64,000 bases of DNA. It comes from Mesocentrotus franciscanus. Taxonomy: Eukaryota > Echinodermata > Echinoidea > Camarodonta > Strongylocentrotidae. The notes below the pieces were generated by a model. It was given only the letters and a program-made list of their open reading frames with translations, was not told the origin of the DNA and ran no database searches. A program made the position numbers and the translations under genes. Below are positions 10,001 to 20,047 of this stretch, piece by piece. The stretch lies in the NCBI GenBank assembly GCA_037976565.1, contig CP137683.1:11479423-11543422 (forward strand), in the 5' to 3' direction. Each line of letters opens with the position of its first letter. Positions within the stretch are counted from its first letter, which is position 1.

Positions 10001-13000
10001 GGGCACCGCTTAGGCATTGTTTTCTATATAGAGGAGCAAGTAGCTACAAGTAGTACAGTGGGGCTTTAAACGCCTTTTATATTGCATTTCTAACAAGATC
10101 GCCATTGAAAAAATCAACTCAAGGATTATACTTCCAGAGAAATCAGTTGAGATTACATGTACACAATATGTCATTGTAATGTTCGCACATTTAGAAAGGT
10201 GACGTATATAAAGACCATTGAAATTGCCTCAGTTGATCTTTCGAAAGTAGTTACGATCGGATTTTTTCTTCATGGGTCATGACTATGAGCTTTCTTTTTC
10301 CCGACGTCATCTTTCCCCTGGAATATGGTTTCATTAATCTCTTCCTAAGTTGTCTCAAGAGGGGGTGTGTGTGGCGGGGAGGGGGGAGGGTTGGTGAGAT
10401 AGAAGAAGTTATCCCGGAATATAGAAAATGTAAGCCCATTCGAATCCCGCCGCCAAAGGATCTTTTTTTTATCCGGGAATATTTATAAAAATAAGTGCCC
10501 TTAATAATCTTTTCTATCTTTGTTTTCTCAAATGGGAGGAAAATATCATTATAATGATACGATGGTTGTCGCCTCAATTTTTTCGAGGATGCCTAGCTAC
10601 GATTGGTTTTGGAGCCTCCTGTTAGGCTTCTGATGGCTGAAAATGCAAATTTTGGACTGGCAGAGACATCCACAGGTTAGGCAGATAAAGTTTGGGGTTT
10701 GTGCTGGTGTTGTGCCTCTGGTCTTTCCTTCTGCTCGTTAAACATCTCGAGCTAGGCGCATCTTGGATTCGAAGCTTGCTGCGCTCTCTCTTAAAGGTAG
10801 TCTATGTCCCATTTGCAGGCTGAAAATATAAAATTATGTAAATTCTAACAAGAGATAATACTAACTAAAAACTCATCTTAAAAGATTAGAACTGGTAATT
10901 GCCTTTATGTGGAATTATATCGACCGTTAAGCATTTTCAAAACGCGTTGCGAAAAAAAAACGCCTAGAAGTTAGTCTGAGTTTCAGATCCTTGTACCGCA
11001 TAGTCGTACGTTTTGTGCTGAGTAAAGAATCGATAAGTTAAATTTTGGACGTTATAAGAAGCAGGTCATTGATGTGTACAAACGATTATGTACCCTTTAC
11101 AGCTAATTTTATCTATGTTATTAACAAATTTTAAAAAGTCAGTCGGTCACTGAACAGTGTCTGACAGTAAAATCTAGAGAGTAAACGGTTTCCATTGCAT
11201 AACTAGGTCACTGCTAAGTTAGTTAAACGTTTAAACTTCACAGACAGGACATACGTGGCATACTCATGATTCCTGCAAAGTTCTACAGAATTTGATGTTG
11301 GCTGCAAAGGGATACACTACCTTTAAGACTTGTCTTCATTTAGATCTATCTGCAGCAGTCGCATCCCCAGTATGGGAAGTGATGTTGAATATTACTCAGA
11401 CTTCTTTTTCAGAGTGTCGTTGTAACGTTTGCATTGATGTCCTCTGATTCTCTTTCCAGTGCTTAGTTCTCTATCGAGGGCTTGCTTTCATATGCAGGTG
11501 TCATCCATGCTTGCCACATGCTCTGCCCATCTGAGTTGGATTTTTTAGGAGAGTGGTTTCCATGCTGTTTAGGCCAGCATGTCGGAGGACTTCATTGTTG
11601 GTTACTTTGTCCTGCCAATGTCTACCCATCATTGACCTATGGGCATCGTTTCATGAAACCGTCGTAAGTACAAGTTCACCGACATCCCATTGAAACGCGT
11701 CTTAAACTGAATACATGTATTTCAATGGGATGTCGGTTAACTTGTACTTATGACGGTTTCGTGAAACGCTGCCCTGGTGCCTCTGATGAAAACTTTCAAG
11801 AGCTTTGATATGTCGTCTGTAGCACCCCCAGGATTCAGCACCATACAGCAGGGTTATGAGGACGATGGCTTGATAATGATTCATACTGACTAGAGGGCAT
11901 GGTCATTGGCTCTCTAGCTCTTCTGTTTCATGCATTTTGCATAATTTTGTTTGTATTTTCAGGTCTTCCTACTTACCGCTATTCTCGCCTTGTCATCGAT
12001 GTGTAAAAATACATGCATGGTAAGTAAAACTATAAAATAAAAAAACTTGTTGTTTTATATTTCATGTATTATTTATTTATTTCTTAAACGAATTTAGTTA
12101 TTTAAAACATGAGATTGCTACATGAAAAGGTAAAAGAAAACAAAACTTACACCAAAAAATAAAGAAAAAACAACAAAAAGGGTGATAAGGAATTGAATTT
12201 GTTTGTACAAATCAAGAAAAATATAAATGAATTAAGGACAATACTTTTCATGGAGAAACTGAATTGTACTTTGCATATCGAAACCTTGAATACTGCGTAT
12301 ACAAATCAACAATAGTTAAAAATAAAATTATTTGCCAATCTTTAATTTAATTGATTTTCATCATTTCAAATATCCATAAATTATTGATATCCGTTCTCGG
12401 ATTTTTTAATAAAAACTTCTTCTGTTTGCCGCATTATTCTTCGCACTGGACTTTTCTTTAACAAATCGTAATTTGTTCGTGATTTGTAAATTTGAATCCT
12501 GATTGTACATGTATATTAAAGAAAACCAGTAAGGAAATAGGGCTTATGGAAATACAAAGTGAGAAAGAAATATGGCCCTTATTATTATATCTAGATTGTG
12601 ATCTCCATGATTGCTTGCATCATATCAACTTTGTTGGCCCTGGGATGCTTGGTATATTATTCATCACAAATATACAAGGTACTCTACGGGGAGGGGCCTG
12701 AGGTAAGTTGAGCCATATATCTCTCTATATATTCTCCATTGACGTATTTTAGGGGGGGGGGGCACAACCGATTCGTGGTCCCCCTTTTGAAACCATATTG
12801 GCATACCTTTAGTATACGCAAATACTAGAGTGTACACTCCCCCAGCCCCCTCTTGTAAGCTTATGTGTTTTTTTGGTTTTAGGACACCGACCCCCTCGAC
12901 AACCACCCCGGATAACCACCCCTAGGATAACCAACCTCTATGACAACTACCCCCTAGGACAACTACCCCCTAGGGCAACCACCCTCTAGGAAGAATACTT

Positions 13001-13850
13001 CCCTTGTTGTCCGATGGGGTAGTTGTCCTAGGGGGTAGTTGTCCGGGGGTAGTTGTCCTAGAGGGTGGTTGCCCTAGGGGGTAGTTGTCCTAGAGGGTGG
13101 TTATCCTAGGGGTGGTTATCTGGGGGCATGGATGTCCAGGGAATAGGTTTCCGGATACGCTTTTTTGGCATGCTTGCTTGCTTGCGATGACGGTGTTCAG
13201 ATATGTGTGATTAAATCGTTTGTACGCAAGTCTGAAAGTCAATTCCTACTTTATTAATCAATTCCTATTATAAAGAAGAAGAAACAAATTTCTATTATAA
13301 TTACATCGATTCCTATGCTACAAGCATTCACGAATACATTCCTACCAGGTGCCCACTTACTACACCTAGATGGAGAGTGGCAAATATAGATTAATATCTT
13401 TCCAAAGGACACGAGTGCCGCGAGTGCCGGGAATCGATCCGCGAACCATGTGATCCGCAGTCCGGTGACTTACCCACAAGACTAAGGGTTGGGGTTCGGA
13501 TTGCAGCCTGTGACTAATGTCCTTTTGGAAGACATTAATCCACATTCCTATCAGGGTGTAAATGGGCACCTAGAACTGCTGGGGTAATACAAATTGTTTA
13601 GAGCCTTCGGGAAGAACAGCTTTGATGCTGATGCGGCTCACCTGTGTAAACTAATTTGTTATTATTATTATTATTACTATTATTATTATTATTATTAGTA
13701 GTAGTAGTAGTAGTAGCAGTAGTAGGAGTAGTAGTAGTAGTAGTACTAGTATAAGGAGTAGTAGTAGTAGTGGTAGTGGTAGAAGTAGTAGTTGTAGAAG
13801 TATTATCCTAATTATTATTGTTGTTATTATTATCATTAGTATTATTATTA

Positions 13851-13906
<56 letters not shown>

Positions 13907-13917
13907 AATAATAATAA

Positions 13918-13962
<45 letters not shown>

Positions 13963-14243
13963 AAGTAGTAGTAGTAGGAGTAGTAGTAGTAGTAGTAGTA
14001 TTGTTATCATTGATATAAGTATTAATATTATTATTTCTACTATTAAATTTCTTTCTTTGTTTCCTCATCATATTTCAGGCATCAGGCACACTATTGGGCA
14101 TCATTTGTGGGATGGCATTTATCAACCTCATAGCATTCATCACAGCACTAACAGGGTCTGTCTATTGCTGCAGGGGATTAGAATTTTGTGTCTGCGAATA
14201 CTGTGTGTGTCCCACATGTAATGTGATGTCGTATGTCCTTTAA
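7062..14243 (+). CDS. MS4A/CD20-like four-transmembrane protein, copy 1 (spliced, 174 aa)
   Basis: Five coding exons, all joined in phase 0 at GT-AG sites: 7062-7112 (exon opens at 7041), 9251-9394, 11963-12019, 12595-12702 and 14079-14243. The start is METFTVVQS. Four hydrophobic segments follow: TM1 in exon 2 (TTGIMLILCAIGAGICGAV), a short TM2 across exons 2-3 (AVFLLTAILALSS), TM3 in exon 4 (MIACIISTLLALGCLVYY) and TM4 in exon 5 (LLGIICGMAFINLIAFITAL). A polar KNTC link between TM2 and TM3 and a cysteine-rich cytoplasmic tail after TM4 (seven Cys in about 20 residues, possible palmitoylation) resemble MS4A/CD20-type proteins, which sit in membranes as signalling or channel-associated subunits. 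Size is slightly under the family norm of about 200-250. All splice sites, the promoter and the exons are conserved in a second copy, which supports a real gene. The family call is from topology and short motifs; TMEM176-like or an unrelated four-pass protein is possible. Confidence 0.65.
7300..8190. other. Intron 2, copy 1: AT-rich DNA with CT/CA microsatellites
   Basis: Short (CT)n(CA)n runs lie at about 7530-7557 and (CA)n at about 7770. No coding signal was found. Confidence 0.5.
8195..8595. repeat. Minisatellite of GACACGATAT-type units
   Basis: About 400 bases are made of ~10-base words (GACACGATAT, GACACGACAT, GATCTCACAT). They are arranged in a higher-order repeat of roughly 90-130 bases marked by CAGGCTACGATGTGAC at 8324, 8417, 8455 and 8570. 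It is absent from the matching intron of copy 2, so it arose or was lost after duplication. The minus-strand open frames here are repeat artefacts. Confidence 0.85.
8780..9210. repeat. ATTT/TTCA simple-sequence tracts in intron 2, copy 1
   Basis: Runs of TTTATTCATTTATT lie at about 8790-8850 and 9070-9205. They end just before the acceptor of coding exon 2. The equivalent tract in copy 2 is at 58200-58400. Confidence 0.85.
9395..10584 (+). other. Intron 3, copy 1, before the LINE remnant
   Basis: The first part (to about 9840) matches 58578-58980. From there to the LINE, copy 2 has no counterpart. No exon was recognised. Confidence 0.45.
10791..11326. mobile_element. TTAA-flanked MITE, copy 1b (528 bp), inserted in the LINE
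   Basis: The ends are AGGTAGTCTATGTCC and its imperfect complement ending in ACTACCT. TTAA lies on each side at 10791-10794 and 11323-11326. Removing the element rejoins the two halves of the LINE remnant with a single TTAA. It belongs to the same family as 5400-5932. Confidence 0.8.
11655..11765. repeat. Inverted repeat (foldback) inside the LINE remnant
   Basis: The left arm holds ACCGTCGTAAGTACAAGTT and CCGACATCCCATTGAAA, and the right arm has their complements around a ~20-base spacer. A hairpin of about 45-bp stem would form. It disrupts the LINE reading frame. Confidence 0.85.
12881..13155. repeat. GGGGTAGTTGTCCTA foldback minisatellite in intron 4, copy 1
   Basis: The left half is tandem CAACTACCCCCTAGGA-type units and the right half is tandem units of the complementary sense (GGGGGTAGTTGTCCTA), so the block folds on itself. 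It is also present in intron 4 of copy 2 (60000-60275), with a related block at 56551-56999. Confidence 0.9.
13290..13655. repeat. Head-to-head pair of tRNA-derived SINEs, copy 1
   Basis: On the minus strand (about 13500 to 13290), a tRNA-like segment with B box GGATCGATTCC is followed by a body containing AAGATATTAATCTATATT and TAAGTGGGCACCTGG. On the plus strand (about 13480 to 13655), GGGTTCGGATTGC is followed by GACATTAATCCACATT, GTAAATGGGCACC and a tail ending CACCTGTGTAAACTAA that runs into (ATT)n. The two bodies are the same family. The pair is duplicated at 60520-60905. Confidence 0.65.
13656..14035. repeat. ATT / AGT trinucleotide microsatellite in intron 4, copy 1
   Basis: (ATT)n, (AGT)n and interrupted (ATT)n blocks begin at the SINE 3' tail and end about 40 bases before the acceptor of the last exon. 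They correspond to 60905-61225. The open frames are repeat artefacts. Confidence 0.95.
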
Positions 14244-14780
14244 ATCAAGGAGGATAGGATTTTAGAGCTCCATGGTTGAATGAAATTGAAATGGTTTACA
14301 AAAAAAATTCATCGCGGCCAAAGGGCAAATTGCAAAATATTTTATAGATTGAAAATATACATGCAATCCTGACAATCATAACATATAGGTATACACAAAC
14401 AATAATAGGAGAACATACTAATGAAAATGATGGGTATTTAACAAGACATGTGGGGAGTTGGGTAAAATATGTTTTATAATTGAATCGAAAAATAAAGGTG
14501 TAGGCATAAAAATGAAATTGGTGTACTTTCTAATCACAAATCATAGTTTTTCCTTGGGATTAAAGGAATGATATAAAAATAATACACAGCTTTAAGGGCA
14601 TTAGTAACAATTATCCCCACAAGGAGGAACAGTCTAACACGCCCGAAGGTACCGAGTGTGGGTAATTTTACTGATGCTCGAAAAAAATGATGTGTAATAT
14701 TTGTTTTATAAGATGTTGTTTTATTTGTTTCATAAAAATGACGTTTTATAATATGGTTTTACTAATGACCGGTCATTAGC
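14244..14780 (+). other. 3' untranslated region and downstream flank, MS4A-like copy 1
   Basis: A candidate polyadenylation signal AATAAA lies at 14491-14496, about 250 bases after the stop. Homology with copy 2 continues to the palindrome AATGACCGGTCATT near 14765 and then ends, marking the right edge of the duplication (61950 in copy 2). Confidence 0.5.
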
Positions 14781-14784
14781 ATTT

Positions 14785-15080
14785 ATTATATACCTCACTT
14801 AAGAAATCCAGCCATCTGATTGGTCGAAATTGCATTCGTTCTTTTAACCATTCCTGTAAATAAACGAAAAATGCCAAACCCATGTAATAGTTCTAGGGTA
14901 AAATCCCGGCAAAATTCCAGTTACCGGGAAATTAGTTCAGTCTTGCTGAAATACCCATTGGTTTACGTGTTAAAATTGTCTTTGTGCGAGAGCGGACACC
15001 TTACATTATTGTGTGCGATGATTTAGTCGCTACATTTTAGGTTTGTTAATTGCTTGAAAATTTCAGTCATTTTGCCAGCA
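14785..15080. repeat. Dispersed repeat, inverted relative to 55560-55830
   Basis: AATCCAGCCATCTG, GGTCGAAATTGCA, CAGTCTTGCTGAAATACCC and TTTACGTGTTAAAA occur here and, reverse-complemented in order, at 55560-55830. There this sequence lies upstream of a possible Crypton-type first exon. It starts where the segmental homology stops. Confidence 0.7.
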
Positions 15081-15289
15081 AAGATTAACAGACAGTGTCT
15101 CAGATTTTCTGTGATGTTTTAACCAATCTTTACTCAATAAAAGGCTAAGGTAAGAATTCTTGGTAGATTATTGTGATAATTCGTACGATCGGTGAAAAGT
15201 CTTCCTGGTCATAGCGACTGCTTTAATACTCGAGGACTGGCTGTTTCTATACTGGCTCGCGAAAAAGTTGAATCCCCTGCCATCACCCC
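15081..15289. other. Unassigned sequence before the tandem repeat
   Basis: No feature was recognised. Confidence 0.4.
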
Positions 15290-15898
15290 GTCGAGAACAG
15301 TACAATGAATCGTCTTCTTTCTCTAATAATTTAATGAAACGTCAAAGCTTCCGCGCTACGCGCGAGAGGGTGGAAACTGAATTCAGACAAGGATTAAGAG
15401 TCGAGAACGGTACAACGAATCGTCTTCTTTTAAAATAATTTAATGAAACGTCAAAGCTTCCGCGCTTCGCGCGGGAGGGGGAACTGAATTCAAACAAGGA
15501 TTAAGAGTCGAGAACGGTACAATGAATCGTCTTCTTTCTCTAATAATTTAATGAAACGACAAAGCTTCCGCGCTTCGCGCGAGAGGGGGGGGGAAATGAA
15601 TTCAAACAAGGATTAAGAGTCGTGAACAGTACAATGAATCGTCTTCTTTCTCTAATAATTTAATGAAACGTCAAAGCTTCCGCGCTACGCGCGAGAGGGT
15701 GGAAACTGAATTCAGACAAGGATTAAGAGTCGAGAACGGTACAATGAATCCTCTTCGTTCCCTAATAATTTAATGCAACGTCAAAGCTTCCACACTTCGC
15801 GCGGGAGGGGGGACTGAATACAGACAAGGATTAAGTGGAGTCGAGAACGGTACAACGAATCGTCTTCTTTCTCTATAATTTAATGAAACGTCAAAGAT
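15290..15898. repeat. Tandem repeat, ~110-bp unit, about 5.5 copies
   Basis: TCGAGAACGGTACAATGAA starts units at 15291, 15401, 15508, 15620, 15730 and 15841 (periods 107-112). Each unit contains the GC-rich palindrome CGCGCTTCGCGCG followed by a G run and AACAAGGATTAAGAG. Confidence 0.95.
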
Positions 15899-16013
15899 AA
15901 AAAAGACAATAAATGAACCGGTCACCAATGAAAGTACATGCCGTGAAACAGCATAACTAGAGAGAGTGTGTGTGTGTAGCAACATAACGTTGTATAACTT
16001 TGAAAGTAACTGT

Positions 16014-16170
16014 AAAGGTGACATGTATTGTGTCCCCCCATGCTCAAACTCGGATTGACGCCCTTGCCTCTCGCGAGCTTTTTCGTCCGGACGGGGTACA
16101 TCTTTCAGATGCTGGGACATACTTCTTTATCCTGGACATTGCTAAGAGGTTCAGAAGTACATTTAAGTAG
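16014..16170 (+). pseudogene. Fragment of an SGNH/GDSL-hydrolase domain, retroelement-type
   Basis: A short plus-strand frame closing with TAG at 16168-16170 reads ...DALASRELFRPDGVHLSDAG then YFFILDIAKRF. The DGVHLS..G block is the C-terminal DxxH catalytic motif of SGNH hydrolases. Free-standing SGNH domains with this ending occur in invertebrate mobile elements, for example DIRS/Ngaro-type and some LINEs. Only about 50 residues remain and there is no start or N-terminal GDSL block, so it is a decayed fragment. The host element is unknown. Confidence 0.45.
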
Positions 16171-17034
16171 TGGTCACGCCCACTCCCATGCAGATCGGCA
16201 CGGACGAGTTGCGGTTTATAGTTTTTAACGAGCACTTGCCGTTCCTATATTTGTGTACGCCCATTTGATTTTTATTGTGTCTTACCTTCAAACGTTAAAT
16301 ATAGATGTTTTAATGAATGTATATTTTTATCCGGTGAATGAGCAAAGAATTAACAAAGGTAGTCCATAAACGTATATAATAATAATGATAATGCTATTAG
16401 TATTTATTCAATAATCATCATCGCAGCTTGAGAGCTGAATTGCAAATGACTTTACAATAAAAAGTGCATGAACTTAATTAATTACAAATGGCGTAAAACA
16501 TAAACAAAATATTTCCTCATAATAATAACAATAGAAATATTACATTAGAACAGGAAAAATGTATCTATTCCAAATTAGGCTTGAAAGGGAAGTTGAAAGG
16601 GAGAAGGTGAGTTCTTAGATAATAATTAAGTATAAATAATCAAGGTAGGATAAATGTTGTAGATTACAGAAATAGTTCGAGGAAGTAACATATTGTATTG
16701 AAAGTGTGACGGTAACAAATGGAAATCATAATACCGAACGTAAACAAAAGAGCGTCAAAGGTGACCATTAATAAATTGTAACGCTTTGAGTCATGGCAAA
16801 ATCAGGTTCCGTGAAAAGCTTGTTTATGTTTTGAGTGGGAAACAGATATTGATGCAAATATATGTATATATCAATTCCTCGAACAAGGGTGGAAATAGGG
16901 TCCCTTAAGCCTAGAGCCCTTATGAGTTTCACCGCTAAAAGGCTTTGTTAATATGTTATGCATTGGGCCTGATGAGATTTATCGAGGGCTCGCTTGCGTC
17001 ATAGTCTCCCCACAATGTTTATACTTATGCAGTG
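16171..17034. other. AT-rich DNA, nothing recognised
   Basis: No exon or repeat match to the rest of the window was found. Confidence 0.5.
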
Positions 17035-17486
17035 TTAGGCCTTTAACAAAAAAAAAAAAGATGTTGTATTGCCCTTTGCGACCGACCCCAAAATCTGAAA
17101 ATCTACGGTCGGCTTAAAAAAAAAAGTATTTTGTTTGTTTAAATGGGATATAAATGCATAAAATCATCAAATTATTCCCAAATTCTCACTCGTCTTCTGC
17201 CCTAGTTTCAAAAGCGTGCTAGCGTAAACATGCAAGAATACCCTGGCCTTGTGTACGTGTATATACCATGCACTGCACCAGCTAGAAACCAGGGAGATTT
17301 GGGCGACGTTCCCGGTTTTGAATTTTTTGGGCGACGGTCGCTGTTTAAAGTTTTCTACGGAAACACTCACGACACTTTATTCATGACATATTTTGAAGGC
17401 ACTAAGAGTTAAAAAAAAATTCCGACCGACCGACCCATGTTTTGGCACCTAAAGGGCAATACAACATCTTTTTTTAGGCCTGATCT
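17035..17486. mobile_element. MITE-like element with A-rich inverted ends (~450 bp)
   Basis: The left end AAAAGATGTTGTATTGCCC and inner GACCGACCCC are mirrored at the right end by GGGTCGGTCGG-type sequence and GGGCAATACAACATCTTTT. Both ends abut AGGCCT. The interior frames show no transposase motif. Confidence 0.7.
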
Positions 17487-17689
17487 CAGTTTAGGGTGGT
17501 TATTGGTGGCGGTTATAAGTAAGGTTTATAACATTATGGAGTAATGCAAGTTTAGGGAGATATGTCTGGATTCCGGCTAGTCAATACAGCATGGCATGAT
17601 TTTATGTTTCGATAGGTTTTTATTCTCTTCTCTCATTAAGAAAATTGTACATAATTTATAACATTATATACAAAGTTACAAATAATCTT

Positions 17690-18410
17690 CACATAGGCCG
17701 AAATAAATTTGCAAGTGAACTTTAACATTTCCATACAAGGTTACACATAATTCCCCCCCCCCTTCACCAGGGTTATTTTATTAAACAATATCGTTCACAT
17801 ATGTATACAAGAAGAGATATATACATGCACAATTTCAAAGTGATATTCTTGGCCATTCAAAATATGACAAGAACATACATTTATAGATGTTACAAATTGC
17901 ATTTATATCACAGATTTACTTGGCAAAATAATTTAGAAGAAATAAACAATCAGAAACACTTTGCAAAAAGTAACCACTTTTTCATAAATTTCTTTTCTTT
18001 CTGATTTGCTTTACACATATACTTTTCCATGTCATAATAACACTTAATAGGTACATTATTACAGGACAGCCAATTCTCAAGTTTTGACCATATTTCGTTT
18101 TAATAAATACAGTAACAAAATATATGTATAATCGTTTCTTCACTGTTATTACAGAATGTACATAGGTTATCTGTAACTAAATTAAATCTTAACAGAGCAT
18201 CTTTCATATAAAGAATTCTACTCAATATCCTGAACTAAAACCACCTCATGTTTACATCGACAGTTGAATAAAAGGGAAGTAGGTAATTAGAACTCCATAC
18301 GGTATTGTCAAGTCAAACTCATGTTTCCACTTTGTAAGACTTTTACATTCCTTTATCTTATGCTTCATTAAAGAACGATAGATATAAGCACAACCCTTTT
18401 TCACTTTTAT
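17690..18410 (-). mobile_element. C-terminal remnant of an L1/Tx1-type LINE ORF2
   Basis: Minus-strand translation gives, with frame breaks, GCAYIYRSLMKHKIKECK, KWKHEFDLTIPYG, MRW-F-FRILSRILYMKDALL, LCTFCNNSEETIIHIF and EIWSKLENWLS, then CKANQKEKKFMKKWLLFAK. The order (WFQYRIL..., LCTFC...E..EHLF..C, W..L..W) is the zf-RVT-type C-terminal region found after the reverse transcriptase in L1/Tx1-like LINEs. Stop codons and at least one frameshift show it is dead, and the polymerase core is absent. Confidence 0.65.
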
Positions 18411-19625
18411 TATTAATAACACTGCTTACAAATAAATGTTCATATAAAATATATTTGCAAATGAAGTTACACATTTACAGATTCACATAAACAAAATTAT
18501 ATTTTCACATTTTAAACAAGTCGCAAATAAAGTTTTTAAAATTTCCTCGATCAGCTTAAATTTCCAATTATATCTTTGCTTTTCCACAATATTTTTTTTC
18601 TTCTCAAAATTTCCTTCAGAGAGAAAAAATGGTTATGATAAAAAAGAAAAGAAAAAGAAGAAGATATATAATAAATGAAAAAAAAGAGAAAGAGAACACC
18701 TACTGCCCTTCACCCCACACAACACTAAAACACATGATAACAAGTACAACATTATACAAAAAAAACACCCACCCACACACACACAGAACGAACAAACAAA
18801 CAAAAGAAAAAGAAAATAAATGATATCGCTTATCGATAGTATTATGTAACTTTACAGTAGTTTACACTAGAACTAGGCGTTAGTTGCCTGCAGGTTGCCT
18901 GCGGTACCCGGATATATGGTTTCCGTAGTGTTTATACATTCGTGGTTGGTAATTAGTTGGCTTCAATGATTGGTGAGAATTTTCATCTCGAGCTGAATAT
19001 ACAGTGAAACCGTGTTCTTGGCGACGAGCTATTTAATTTGCTCGTTGGCGGAATTCATCAGTTTGGGCCTACATCACACTTACATATATTAGCAGGAAAT
19101 TATATTATCATTCGTAAGACAAGTAATTTCAGGAGCCTCGCTCGATTTTACATGGAGGGAAGTGATGGGGCCCGGTTGGGAACACTTTTGCTGGATTCGT
19201 TGATGAGAGCTGGGAATGGGTGGTGCATCCGGGTTAAATAAAACACTTCCCCGTCTGATCGGGCATTCCTGACGGCTAGCAAGGGGTGCTCGTGGCAATG
19301 CAGAGGGACATTCGTTTACGAGAAGGGTTTATCTAGCCGTGGGTTTAACCCTTCTCTGGCTACGCTTGGATTTCACATATTTTGATTTTAAGGTTTATGT
19401 ATGGGGTGCAGATTACATTTATTCACATGATTCCTCATTTTTCAACATAGATTCGAGCACTAGTTCTGTAATTGGGTTGGATACTCAAATCTCTGTGTAA
19501 TACAATTTTAATATTGGTGTGAATTCATGTACCGCCATGGTAAAATGATACATGTAGAAATGACAGTAACCAATGTTAAATAAAAGCCATAATTCGAACG
19601 GTTTGTCGATTCCTCATTTATCAGC
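18411..19625. other. AT-rich and A-rich DNA, no gene recognised
   Basis: An A/AG-rich low-complexity tract lies at 18620-18825. A small inverted repeat (AGAAGGGTT ... AACCCTTCT) lies at 19321-19355. No exon can be supported. Confidence 0.45.
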
Positions 19626-20039
19626 CGTGAATAAATAACTAATAAAAATAAGTATTTAGAAATATATATTTTTGTATTTATATCATTCTCAGTACATGTA
19701 TTTAATTTAATTTCATTTCATTTATTTCACTCTCTTTTAAAAAACATCAGAAGTATATACATGTTCGTTCATTATCAACATAAGATAAAAGGAAGTGGGG
19801 AATCATGAAAGCCAAAATTGGCTTGATGAGAATGATCCCCAAATACACAATAATATCAAGAAATCCACTTTGCATTTTACATACGTGATCTAATTTGGAT
19901 TTTAGGGGTTTAACTTTTCATGCTCGGATTTAAATACACCAAGTCGATCTTTATCTGTAATGCTTAAACCTTTATGTATAGGCTTCAGCTTTCGATTCTG
20001 TGACATAATACTTATATGATATTGATAACGATGATAATA
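19626..20039. repeat. Left edge of segmental duplication, copy 2 (detached part)
   Basis: Same content and order as 2671-2954, with an inserted ~150 bases at about 19700-19850. It ends in GATATTGATAACGATGATAATAA, the start of the microsatellite. Instead of continuing into the microsatellite, the sequence switches to a family-B repeat. The microsatellite and gene resume at 52318. Confidence 0.75.
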
Positions 20040-20047
20040 ATAATAAT

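Larger units (their letters stand above)
10585..11886 (-). mobile_element. 3' end of a non-LTR retrotransposon (LINE), interrupted by a MITE
   Basis: The minus strand encodes the C-terminal part of a LINE reverse transcriptase ORF in pieces. LITLLYGAESW and YRRHIKALESFHQRH lie at about 11884-11770; WQDKVTNNEVLRHAGL with downstream MDDT lies at about 11635-11500. After further frame changes come STGKRIRGHQCKRYND and ADRSK at about 11450-11335, and then the terminal zinc-knuckle ICLTCGCLC...IFSH near 10690-10625. These blocks are the usual order for reverse-transcriptase C-termini of this type. The element is 5'-truncated and frame-broken. It is split by an inverted repeat (11655-11765) and by the TTAA MITE at 10795-11322. 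Copy 2 keeps only its edge (GCTTGATAATGATTCAT at about 59003), so the LINE predates the duplication and copy 2 later lost it. It lies antisense in intron 3. Confidence 0.75.

Noticed and set aside
15290..15898. CRISPR-like array
   Set aside because: The entire 110-bp unit repeats with no unique spacers, in a eukaryotic genome.
18995..19260. LTR border with primer-binding site (TTGGCGACGAGC) and a 67-codon frame
   Set aside because: TGGCGACG can be a Gypsy-type primer site, but no matching LTR pair, gag or pol was found nearby.
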